From CAWGCA01 sp963820955 (GTDB lineage: Bacteria > Pseudomonadota > Gammaproteobacteria > Chromatiales > Chromatiaceae): 64,000 nucleotides of DNA. Positions within the stretch are counted from its first letter, which is position 1; the number at the start of each line of letters is the position of its first letter. The notes beneath the pieces are model-generated. The model had not been told where the DNA came from and did not search any database. It saw only the letters and a list, made by a program, of their open reading frames with translations. A program made the position numbers and the translations under genes. The DNA is taken from the NCBI GenBank assembly GCA_963820955.1, contig CAWGCA010000031.1:25339-89338 (forward strand). Direction: 5' to 3'. Below, one piece after another: positions 25,780-33,668 of this stretch.

Positions 25780-26646
25780 GTGAGTATTCTCGTAGATAAA
25801 GACACCCGAGTAATCTGTCAGGGCTTTACCGGAAAGCAGGGCAGCTTCCATACCGAACAGGCGATCGCCTACGGCACCAATATGGTGGGTGGGGTGACTC
25901 CCGGAAAGGGCGGGCAGAAGCACCTGGACCTGCCGGTATTCGATACCGTCCACGATGCGGTGGACGCGACGGGTGCCGATGCCTCCATGATCTACGTACC
26001 GGCCGCCTTCGCCGCAGATGCGATCCTGGAGGCTGCGCACGCGGGGATCAAGGTGATTGTCTGTATCACGGAAGGCATTCCGGTGCTGGACATGCTGAAG
26101 GTAAAGGCGGCGCTGGAGTCCTATGACTGTCGACTCATCGGCCCCAACTGCCCGGGCATAATCACCCCGGGCGGCTGCAAGATCGGTATTATGCCGGGCA
26201 TGATCCACCAGCCGGGGAGGGTGGGCATCGTCTCCCGTTCCGGAACCCTGACCTACGAGGCCGTATACCAGACGAGCAAGGCGGGGCTGGGGCAAAGCAC
26301 CTGTATCGGTATTGGCGGTGATCCAATCCACGGAATGAGTTTTATCGACTGCCTGGAACTGTTCGAACAGGACGGCCGGACCGAGGGCGTCATCATGGTC
26401 GGGGAGATCGGAGGATCCGCGGAAGAGGACGCCGCGGAGTATATCAGGGATAAGGTGAGCAAGCCGGTGGTGGCCTATATCGCCGGTGTGACAGCCCCCT
26501 CCGGCAAGCGGATGGGGCATGCCGGCGCCATCGTCAGTGGCGGCAAGGGTACGGCGGAAGGCAAATTCGCCGCGCTCGAGACGGCCGGCGTGGCGACCGT
26601 GCGTTCACCGGCGCAGATCGGGAGCCGTATGCGGGAACTGATGTAA
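25780..26646 (+). CDS. sucD: Succinyl-CoA synthetase alpha subunit
   Basis: The CoA-binding and phosphohistidine subunit, 288 residues, starting at GTG 25780. It shows GFTGKQGSFHTEQA (CoA-binding Rossmann motif), GPNCPGIITPG, VGIVSRSGTLTYE and the active-site histidine in MGHAGAIVSGGKGTAE. Coupled with sucC it completes the enzyme. Confidence 0.96.
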   Translation: MSILVDKDTRVICQGFTGKQGSFHTEQAIAYGTNMVGGVTPGKGGQKHLDLPVFDTVHDAVDATGADASMIYVPAAFAADAILEAAHAGIKVIVCITEGIPVLDMLKVKAALESYDCRLIGPNCPGIITPGGCKIGIMPGMIHQPGRVGIVSRSGTLTYEAVYQTSKAGLGQSTCIGIGGDPIHGMSFIDCLELFEQDGRTEGVIMVGEIGGSAEEDAAEYIRDKVSKPVVAYIAGVTAPSGKRMGHAGAIVSGGKGTAEGKFAALETAGVATVRSPAQIGSRMRELM

Positions 26647-26720
26647 GCGCTACCGAGAGGTGCGATAATCGGTTAGGTGAAAGGCCTAGGAGGGCCAGGA
26701 ATCCGATATCGTGGAGTGAC

Positions 26721-28340
26721 TTGTCGTTGAGCCTCAAGATTTCACTGGCCCAGATCAACCTGCTGGTGGGGGATATTTCGGGCAATGCCCAGCGGGTGGC
26801 GCAGGCCGCCCGCGTCGCGCGGGAGCAACAGCAGGCTGATGCCGTGCTGTTTCCGGAACTGACACTGACCGGTTATCCGCCGGAAGATCTGTTGTTGCGT
26901 CCCGACCTGCTGCAGCGGGTGGAGCAGGCACTGGAGACCCTTTGCCGCACGGTTGAGGGGGTGGACGTCATCCTTGGTTATCCCCGCTGTCGGGACGGGC
27001 GGCTCTTCAACGCGGCGGGTGTGATCCGCAAGGGCGAGATCATCGCTGAATATTACAAAGCACTGCTGCCAAACTACAGTGTGTTTGATGAAAAGCGTTA
27101 TTTCGCGCCGGGAGGCGAGCCCTGCGTATTCGAGATTAACCAGGTGCCGGTGGGTATCACCATCTGCGAGGACATCTGGTACAAAGCGCCCGCCGCCCGC
27201 GCCGCTGAGCAAGGGGCGCGCATACTGTTGAACCTCAATGCCTCCCCCTATCATCTGGGCAAGGCCCCGGAACGGGAGCAACTGCTGGCCAAACGGGCCA
27301 GGGAAACCGGGGTTTCCATCGTCTACCTCAATTTGATGGGAGGCCAGGATGAACTGGTCTTCGACGGCGGCTCATTCGTGGTCGACGAGCAGGGGGAGAT
27401 CACCCAGCGCCTGGCCTACTTTCAGGAGGAACAGGGACTGGCCGTGTTCGATCTGGCAGCGGGAGTCGTTACCTGTCGTCCGGCGAAGATCGAACCCCCG
27501 CCAGGAGAGGAAGAGGGTATCTACAACGCCCTGGTGTTGGGTGTCAGGGACTATGTGCGGAAGAATGGTTTCCGGGGGGCGGTGCTGGGGCTGTCCGGCG
27601 GCATCGATTCAGCGCTGACTCTGGCCATTGCGGTTGACGCCCTGGGCGCGGATCAAGTGGAGGTGGTGATGATGCCCTCCCGCTACACTCTCGACATCAG
27701 CAACCAGGATGCGATCAGGGAGGCCGAGACGCTGGGGGTGGCCTACCGGAGTATTCCGATCGAGCCGGCGTTCAATACCTTCTTGGAAATGCTGAAGGAA
27801 GAGTTTGCGGGGACCCCGGTGGATACCACCGAAGAGAATATTCAGGCCCGCTGCCGCGGTATCTTGCTGATGGCGATCAGTAATAAAAAAGGCAAGATCC
27901 TGCTGACCACCGGCAACAAGAGCGAGGTTTCGGTAGGTTACATGACCCTGTATGGCGATATGGCGGGGGGCTTCGCCCCGATCAAGGACGTTCCCAAGCT
28001 GATGGTCTATCGCCTGGCGGAATACCGGAACCGCGACGGGGAGGTGATACCGCGACGGGTGATCGAGCGGCCGCCCTCCGCTGAGCTTGCCCCGGATCAG
28101 CAAGACTCGGACAGCCTGCCACCCTACGAGGTCCTGGACGAGATTCTCTACCGCTATGTCGAACAGGACCAGGGCCTGGATGAAATAACCGCAGCGGGGT
28201 TTGAACGGCGACTGGTTGAACGGGTGGCTCGGTTGGTGGATAGAAACGAATACAAACGCCGCCAGGCGCCGCCCGGGGTCAAGATCACAAAGCGGGCCTT
28301 TGGGCGGGACCGGCGTTATCCGCTGACCAGTGGTTTTTGA
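26721..28340 (+). CDS. nadE: Glutamine-dependent NAD+ synthetase
   Basis: A 539-residue two-domain enzyme. Residues about 1-250 form a nitrilase-type glutaminase with Glu (FPELTLTGYPPED), Lys (YKALLPNY) and Cys (GITICEDIWY). The C-terminal NAD synthase domain has the P-loop LSGGIDSALT and LLTTGNKSE. It amidates nicotinate adenine dinucleotide using glutamine nitrogen. The start is the TTG at 26721. The gene directly precedes glnB, an arrangement consistent with nitrogen-status control. Confidence 0.95.
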   Translation: MSLSLKISLAQINLLVGDISGNAQRVAQAARVAREQQQADAVLFPELTLTGYPPEDLLLRPDLLQRVEQALETLCRTVEGVDVILGYPRCRDGRLFNAAGVIRKGEIIAEYYKALLPNYSVFDEKRYFAPGGEPCVFEINQVPVGITICEDIWYKAPAARAAEQGARILLNLNASPYHLGKAPEREQLLAKRARETGVSIVYLNLMGGQDELVFDGGSFVVDEQGEITQRLAYFQEEQGLAVFDLAAGVVTCRPAKIEPPPGEEEGIYNALVLGVRDYVRKNGFRGAVLGLSGGIDSALTLAIAVDALGADQVEVVMMPSRYTLDISNQDAIREAETLGVAYRSIPIEPAFNTFLEMLKEEFAGTPVDTTEENIQARCRGILLMAISNKKGKILLTTGNKSEVSVGYMTLYGDMAGGFAPIKDVPKLMVYRLAEYRNRDGEVIPRRVIERPPSAELAPDQQDSDSLPPYEVLDEILYRYVEQDQGLDEITAAGFERRLVERVARLVDRNEYKRRQAPPGVKITKRAFGRDRRYPLTSGF

Positions 28341-28507
28341 TTTCGGCCGGGCGTGATATGGTCAGCGTCCGGTCTGCGGGTGATTGTAGATCCGCCTCTT
28401 GCCCAGTCCAGGGCCAGCGAGATGAGTCGAGAGCGGGTTCGCTGTCGCCGCGATAGCAATAGTGTTACGGGAAACCCCGGAAGTGGGTTCTGAGGAGTCG
28501 AAAAGCA

Positions 28508-28846
28508 ATGAAAAAAGTTGAGGCAATCATCAAGCCGTTCAAGTTGGACGACGTGCGTGAAGCACTGTCGGCGATCGGTGTCACCGGGATGACCACCATC
28601 GAGGTGAAGGGTTTCGGGCGCCAGAAAGGCCATACGGAGCTCTACCGCGGGGCGGAGTATGTGGTGGATTTTCTCCCTAAGGTGAAGGTGGAGCTTGTGA
28701 TCAATGAAGATCAGCTGGATGCCTGTATCGAGGCGATCACGGGTGCTGCCCGCACCGGTAAGATCGGCGATGGCAAAATCTTCGTGAGTTCGATAGAGAA
28801 GGTCGTGCGTATCCGTACCGGAGAAGAGGATACTGCCGCGATTTGA
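28508..28846 (+). CDS. glnB: Nitrogen regulatory protein P-II
   Basis: A 112-residue P-II signal protein. The T-loop GFGRQKGHTELYRGAEYVV carries the uridylylation Tyr51. The ATP/2-oxoglutarate signature TGAARTGKIGDGKIFV and C-terminal RIRTGEEDTAAI are intact. In the cytoplasm it reports 2-oxoglutarate and energy status to GlnE, NtrB and other targets. Absence of amtB next door favours GlnB over GlnK. A 166-base upstream region probably holds its promoter. Confidence 0.94.
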   Translation: MKKVEAIIKPFKLDDVREALSAIGVTGMTTIEVKGFGRQKGHTELYRGAEYVVDFLPKVKVELVINEDQLDACIEAITGAARTGKIGDGKIFVSSIEKVVRIRTGEEDTAAI

Positions 28847-28887
28847 TCAACCGGCTTTGAGTGCTGGTTTCCGGGGAGCAGCGAGGC

Positions 28888-29712
28888 TCAGTTTCTGTCC
28901 ATTTCCAGGAAATCCCAGAACTCCTGGCCGAAGGACCCTTCATCTTCATCGGCTGCCGGAGCGTCGAGGATTCCCTTGGCTTCGTTCAAAGCAAGTACGC
29001 GACGGGCGTCGTTGGATAGATTCTCCAGCCCCATGTTCTGGTAGCTACGGATCAAGATCTCCAGCGCGTCTTTTATCGCTGGGGTCCGTTGATACTTTTC
29101 TATCACCGTGATGCAGCGGTTCGCGGCGGCCAGATAGGCGCCTCGTTTCAGATAGTAACGGGCGACGTTCACTTCGTGTTCGGCCAGATTGTTACGCAGA
29201 TAGACCATGCGTTTGCGGGCATCTTCTGCATACTTGCTTTCCGGGAATCGTCGCGTCAGTTCGGCGAAATCATTAAACGAATTCAGGGTCGTGCCCGGGT
29301 CGCGCTGAGAGAGGTCTGTCGGCACAAAGCGCGTAATGAATCCCAGGTTGCGGTTGAAATTTACTATCCCTTTGAGGTAGTACGCGTAGTCCACATAGGG
29401 ATTGCGTGGATGTAGTTTGATGAAGCGGTTGGCTGCGGCGATGGCCGATTCGGGTTCGTTATGCTTATAGTAGGCGTATGCGACGTCCAGTTGGGCCTGG
29501 GTGGCATATTTGCCGAATGGGTAACGGGACTCCAGCCCTTCGTAATACTTGATGGCGATCTCGTAATCCCCCTCGCCCAGGGCAGCGGAGGCCTCTGCGT
29601 AGAATTTCTGTGCGCTCCAATCTTTGGTTTCATCCTCCTGATCAAACAGGGATGCGCAACCGGTGAGGAGCAGGGCCAGGAGCAGCAGCGTAAGGGTTTG
29701 GATACTGGACAT
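28888..29712 (-). CDS. bamD: Outer-membrane assembly lipoprotein BamD
   Basis: BamD is the essential lipoprotein of the BAM complex. The 274 residues have a lipobox-type signal (LLLTGCASLF) followed by TPR-like helices, including YFYEASAALGEGDY-like repeats and YPFGKYATQAQLDVAYAYYK, and YARYYLKRGAYLAAANR-type repeats. It is a little longer than E. coli BamD (245) through an acidic C-terminal tail. It is divergent from rluD. Confidence 0.92.
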   Translation of the reverse strand: MSSIQTLTLLLLALLLTGCASLFDQEDETKDWSAQKFYAEASAALGEGDYEIAIKYYEGLESRYPFGKYATQAQLDVAYAYYKHNEPESAIAAANRFIKLHPRNPYVDYAYYLKGIVNFNRNLGFITRFVPTDLSQRDPGTTLNSFNDFAELTRRFPESKYAEDARKRMVYLRNNLAEHEVNVARYYLKRGAYLAAANRCITVIEKYQRTPAIKDALEILIRSYQNMGLENLSNDARRVLALNEAKGILDAPAADEDEGSFGQEFWDFLEMDRN

Positions 29713-29892
29713 TGTTTCCGAAAAAACTGAACGACAGACGCGGCAGTATACCGCAAACTGGATTTATTCGGCATTGCCCCGGGAGATGCGGCTTTACTTC
29801 GGCCCCGGGGCTAATCCCGATTCTTCCCGGGCGGTGAAAAACGATCGCCACAGGGGGCTATGTGCCTGGGACAGAGGGATAGGCAACGATTG

Positions 29893-30855
29893 ATGTCGGA
29901 TCGGATTGAACACCTGGTGGCGCGTGTCGAGGCGGATCTCGCGGGGCTTAGGCTGGATCAGGCCCTGGCTGCCCTTTTCCCCGATTTCTCCCGCAGCCGC
30001 CTGCAGCAGTGGGTCCGGCAGGGTCAGGTCTCGGTAGACGGGCATACCGTCCTGCGGCCCCGGGATCGGGTATACGGGGGGGAGCAGGTGGTGCTGGATG
30101 CGCGGCTGGAGGATCAGGTGGAGAGTCGGCCGGAGGCGATTCCATTGGATATCCTCCACCAGGACAGAGCCTTGATCGTGATCAACAAACCGGCGGGGAT
30201 GGTGGTGCACCCGGCCGCTGGAAATCGCGACGGGACACTGCAGAATGCCTTGCTCTACCATGACTCGGGGTTGATTCAGCTGCCGCGGGCAGGGATCGTG
30301 CATCGCCTGGACAAGGAGACCACGGGCCTGCTGGTGGTGGCGCGTACACCGGCCGCCTACAAATCCCTGGTTGCTCAGCTGCAGGCCAGGGAGGTGAAGC
30401 GGGAGTACCGTGCGATCGTCTGCGGGGTGATGGTGGCCGGAGGCACGCTGGCGGAGCCGATCGGTCGCCACCCGGTGCACCGGACCCGTATGGCGGTGGT
30501 TCCTTCCGGCAAGTCGGCGGTGACCCATTACCGGGTTCTGGAACGTTTTCGAGCCCACAGTTATCTTCAGGTCAACCTGGAAACAGGGAGGACCCATCAG
30601 ATCCGCGTGCATATGGCAAATATCCGGTATCCATTGATTGGGGACCCGGCGTATGGCGGGCGCTTGCGTCTGCCCGCTGGTGCCTCCCCCGCTCTTCGAC
30701 AGCAACTCAGGGGATTCTGCCGCCAGGCGCTCCATGCCCGGCGGCTGGGATTTGTTCATCCCGCCAGCGGAGACTGGGTGGAATGGGAAAGGGAGGTACC
30801 CGCTGACATGGCCGATCTGCTGGCAGAGCTGCGAAGGGATGCTGAGAATGACTGA
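29893..30855 (+). CDS. rluD: Ribosomal large-subunit pseudouridine synthase RluD
   Basis: RluD makes pseudouridines 1911/1915/1917 in 23S rRNA helix 69. The protein (320 residues from the ATG at 29893) has an N-terminal S4 RNA-binding domain (about 18-75) and the catalytic motif HRLDKETTGLLVVART with its Asp. GRTHQIRVHM is also present. The open frame extends 11 codons upstream but the internal ATG matches the family start. Its stop overlaps the pgeF start. Confidence 0.93.
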   Translation: MSDRIEHLVARVEADLAGLRLDQALAALFPDFSRSRLQQWVRQGQVSVDGHTVLRPRDRVYGGEQVVLDARLEDQVESRPEAIPLDILHQDRALIVINKPAGMVVHPAAGNRDGTLQNALLYHDSGLIQLPRAGIVHRLDKETTGLLVVARTPAAYKSLVAQLQAREVKREYRAIVCGVMVAGGTLAEPIGRHPVHRTRMAVVPSGKSAVTHYRVLERFRAHSYLQVNLETGRTHQIRVHMANIRYPLIGDPAYGGRLRLPAGASPALRQQLRGFCRQALHARRLGFVHPASGDWVEWEREVPADMADLLAELRRDAEND

Positions 30856-31576
30856 TTGGATTGTCCCCGAATGGCCGACCCCGGCCGGCATTCGGTCCGT
30901 CATCACCAGCCGCAGGGGGGGGTGCAGTGACCCACCATACGGTACGCTCAATCTGGCTGATCATGTGGGCGATGATCGGGAGCGGGTGCGCAGAAACCGG
31001 CAACACCTGACCTCGGTACTGGCCCTTCCCTCAGAGCCCTTCTGGCTGCAACAGGTGCATGGCTGCGATCTGGTCGAATGCGGCCAGAGTGGGTGCGGGC
31101 CTGCCGCGGATGCGGTGACAACGGTTGATTCCGGCCGGGTCTGTGCCGTGTTGACCGCCGACTGCCTGCCCCTGTTGCTTTGCAATCGTGCGGGTAACCG
31201 CGTGGCGGCGGTCCATGCCGGCTGGCGGGGCTTGGCCGCCGGGGTGATCGAGGCGGCGTTGGCGGCATTCGATGACCCCGGGGAGGAACTGCTGGCCTGG
31301 CTCGGCCCCGCCATTGGACCGGATGCATTCGAGGTGGGTGACGAAGTGAGAGAGGTCTTTCTGCGTGCCAGCCCCGCGGACGAGCCCGCCTTTTCTCCCA
31401 GCGGCGCCGGCCGCTGGCTGGCAAATATCTATCTTTTGGCGGAGAATCGCTTGCGGCGCCATAATCTGTCGTTCGTGGGCGGGGGGGGGATACTGCACCC
31501 TGTCCGAGCCGGAACGATTTTTTTCTTATCGCCGGGATGGAATTACCGGTCGCATGGCATCCTTGATCTGGATTGA
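30848..31576 (+). CDS. pgeF: Purine nucleoside phosphorylase YfiH/PgeF (laccase-domain protein)
   Basis: A YfiH/DUF152 family member of 242 residues. Metal and active-site motifs are visible: QVHGCDLVE, ADCLPLLL, AAVHAGWRGLAAGV and GPAIGPDAFEVGDEV. The family has purine nucleoside phosphorylase/adenosine deaminase activity, and the E. coli member edits peptidoglycan precursors. It overlaps rluD by eight bases, a common gene pair. The ATG at 30848 is chosen over the longer open frame. Confidence 0.92.
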   Translation: MTDWIVPEWPTPAGIRSVITSRRGGCSDPPYGTLNLADHVGDDRERVRRNRQHLTSVLALPSEPFWLQQVHGCDLVECGQSGCGPAADAVTTVDSGRVCAVLTADCLPLLLCNRAGNRVAAVHAGWRGLAAGVIEAALAAFDDPGEELLAWLGPAIGPDAFEVGDEVREVFLRASPADEPAFSPSGAGRWLANIYLLAENRLRRHNLSFVGGGGILHPVRAGTIFFLSPGWNYRSHGILDLD

Positions 31577-31590
31577 ACCGGACTAGCGTT

Positions 31591-32115
31591 ATGGAACCTG
31601 ATGAATCGATGAAAAGCTGGTACATGCTGACCCTGGTGGGGGAGGATCGATCGGGTATAGTCGCGCGCGTAAGCGATGCCCTGTTTCTTGGTGGGTGGAC
31701 CCTCGGCGAGGCGTCCATGATTCGTCTGGGCGGGAATTTCACCATTATGATGATGGTTTCCGGCAGCGGGGATATCGACTCGATTCTGGCCCCGGTCGCG
31801 GCGGAACTGAATCTCCATCTGCATGTGGATGAAATCTCCGGCGGGTTGCACCAGCATCTGCTGCCAAATGTTCAGGTCCGTGTTGCCGGGGCCGACCGCA
31901 CCGGCATAGTGGCCCAGGTAACAGGGGCCCTGGCGAAGGCGGGATTCAACATCCTGGAATTGGAGTCAGACGTCGCGGGTAGCCGCGACAATCCGGTCTA
32001 TATCATGAATATCCAGGGCTACGCCGATGCTACCCTGGAGGCGCTGGAGGATGCGGTCAGCGGCCTGGGGGATATCGACGTCGCTATTGCTCCAATCGAA
32101 ACCCTGATTGGCTGA
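31591..32115 (+). CDS. Glycine-cleavage repressor-like protein (GcvR family, tandem ACT)
   Basis: Two ACT domains cover this roughly 174-residue protein: the first begins at WYMLTLVGEDRSGIVARV, the second at VRVAGADRTGIVAQVTGAL. GcvR-type proteins bind glycine and control GcvA, or act as free regulators; no gcvA or gcv operon is in the window. The ATG at 31591 is chosen; a TTG at 31573 overlapping pgeF and an ATG at 31609 are alternatives. It is in a run with pgeF and def. Confidence 0.8.
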   Translation: MEPDESMKSWYMLTLVGEDRSGIVARVSDALFLGGWTLGEASMIRLGGNFTIMMMVSGSGDIDSILAPVAAELNLHLHVDEISGGLHQHLLPNVQVRVAGADRTGIVAQVTGALAKAGFNILELESDVAGSRDNPVYIMNIQGYADATLEALEDAVSGLGDIDVAIAPIETLIG

Positions 32116-32123
32116 ATTCCTTC

Positions 32124-32651
32124 ATGGCGGTACTGGAGATCCTGAAACTACCCGATGAGCGTCTCAAGCGGGTATCCGGCGCAGTCGAGCGATTCGACGA
32201 CCCACTGCGCACCTTTATCGAAGACCTGGAAGAGACTCGTCAAGCGGGGCCCGGGGCAGTGGGTATTGCGGCCCCCCAGGTAGGGCGTTTTCAGCGTATC
32301 GTCATCATCGATGTGTCCACTCTGCGTAAACCGGTTCCCAACCATGGGTATCTGGTATTGATCAACCCCGAGATCACCCGCTGGGATGGTTTTGAGATGG
32401 GTAGGGAAGGCTGTCTCTCCGTTCCCGATTACACGGCCAATGTGATTCGCGCGACCCACATCCAGATCCGGGCCCAGGATCCCCAGGGTCTGCCGCTGAG
32501 TTATGAAATGGAGGGGTTCGAGGCGCGGGCGTTGCAGCATGAACTGGATCACCTCGACGGGATGTTGTTCATCGATAGGGTTGTGAGTCGCCGTACCGAC
32601 CTGTTTCAACGCAAGGTTTATCAGAAGGGCGGCAGACAGAAAAATGGCTGA
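32124..32651 (+). CDS. def: Peptide deformylase
   Basis: Def removes the formyl group from nascent proteins. All three family motifs are present: GAVGIAAPQVG (motif 1, with G-I-A-A-P-Q), GREGCLSVP (motif 2, zinc Cys) and QHELDHLDGMLFIDR (motif 3, HExxH-type). Length 175 is normal. It follows the GcvR-like gene by eight bases. Not paired with fmt here, unlike the most common arrangement. Confidence 0.95.
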   Translation: MAVLEILKLPDERLKRVSGAVERFDDPLRTFIEDLEETRQAGPGAVGIAAPQVGRFQRIVIIDVSTLRKPVPNHGYLVLINPEITRWDGFEMGREGCLSVPDYTANVIRATHIQIRAQDPQGLPLSYEMEGFEARALQHELDHLDGMLFIDRVVSRRTDLFQRKVYQKGGRQKNG

Positions 32652-32727
32652 CCGGATAGACGGGCGGCAGTGTCACCGCTATGCGTCTTGTTAACATTAA
32701 AGCCTGTTTGAACATATCCTCACCCTC

Positions 32728-33429
32728 ATGGCGGCGGCCGTGACCAACCTGGCCTGGGCAGTCGCGTTGTTGGTCGGTGGTATCCTTGTCTGGCAGATAC
32801 ACCGCCTGCTGCAGGCCTGCCGCAAGGCCAATCGCGTCGACTGGGGCAGAGACTGGATGAACCTGGTGGACGGCCTGAACCGGTTGCTCTGCTATCGTTA
32901 CCATCGCCTCAATGTGGTGGGGCTGCGGCTGCCGAAATCCGGCCCGGCGATAGTGGTAGCCAATCATATCTCCGGTCTGGACCCGTTGCTGCTCATCGCC
33001 TCGTCCCGGCGTCCGCTGCGTTTTCTGGTGGCGCGGGAACAGTATCAGCGGTTCGGACTGACCTGGCTGCTGAGCGCAATAGGCTGTATTCCCGTCGATC
33101 GTGAAAGGAAGTCGGAAAGGGCGCTCCGCTCCGCCCTGCGGGCACTTCGCGAGGGTGAGGTGATTGCGATCTTCCCCCACGGCAAGATCCATCTGGACAG
33201 CGAACCCCCACGCCAGATCAAGGCCGGTGCCGTGCGTCTGGCCCAGTTGGCCGGAGCCAGCATATTGCCGTTGCGCATCACCGGCGTTGCAGGTACCGGA
33301 CACGTGGTTCGCGGGGTGTTGATCCGCGGTCATGCCCGGGTGGAGGCCTTTCCAGCCATAGATACGGTTGGACGGGAGCCTCGGGAACTGCTCTCCGAGC
33401 TGCAGCAGATACTCGACGGGCACTGTTAG
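32728..33429 (+). CDS. plsC: Lysophospholipid acyltransferase (PlsC family)
   Basis: A 233-residue PlsC/LPLAT protein. An N-terminal membrane helix (about 2-28) precedes the acyltransferase signatures NHISGLDPL (NHxxxxD), a second motif around IPVDRER, and FPHGKIHLD, which replaces the usual FPEGTRS. It probably acylates 1-acylglycerol-3-phosphate at the inner membrane. The atypical third motif leaves open a different acyl acceptor. Confidence 0.85.
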   Translation: MAAAVTNLAWAVALLVGGILVWQIHRLLQACRKANRVDWGRDWMNLVDGLNRLLCYRYHRLNVVGLRLPKSGPAIVVANHISGLDPLLLIASSRRPLRFLVAREQYQRFGLTWLLSAIGCIPVDRERKSERALRSALRALREGEVIAIFPHGKIHLDSEPPRQIKAGAVRLAQLAGASILPLRITGVAGTGHVVRGVLIRGHARVEAFPAIDTVGREPRELLSELQQILDGHC

Positions 33430-33501
33430 AACAGGACTCCATACAGGGCATTCAAGGCCGCTATCAGGTCGATATCATTTCAGTTCTATTTTTTTCGTGA
33501 A

Positions 33502-33650
33502 CTCTGTGGTTAACCATCTTTGATGGTAAGAGCGAATCTGAATAATGGCTGGGCCTCATGGCTGAGCAGATTAATTGCTGAGGCTTTCCACTCCGCCCCA
33601 AGCCCTTGAATTCCCTCCCTACTCCCCCAATCTGAGGCATAACCACAGAG
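33502..33650. repeat. Inverted CTCTGTGGTT/AACCACAGAG pair upstream of clpB
   Basis: CTCTGTGGTT at 33502-33511 and its exact complement at 33641-33650 enclose about 130 bases containing the clpB promoter. Similar ACCACAGAG words are frequent intergenic repeats in proteobacteria (from general knowledge). The pair could fold in single strands or be the ends of a small palindromic element. Confidence 0.55.
33605..33631 (+). promoter_or_regulatory. Sigma-32-type heat-shock promoter of clpB
   Basis: CTTGAA at 33605-33610 and CCCCAAT at 33625-33631, 14 bases apart, match the sigma-32 elements CTTGAAA and CCCCAT. The clpB ATG follows about 38 bases downstream of the -10. A heat-shock promoter is expected for clpB. 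Confidence 0.75.
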
Positions 33651-33668
33651 ATAACGGAGTTTCTTTCC

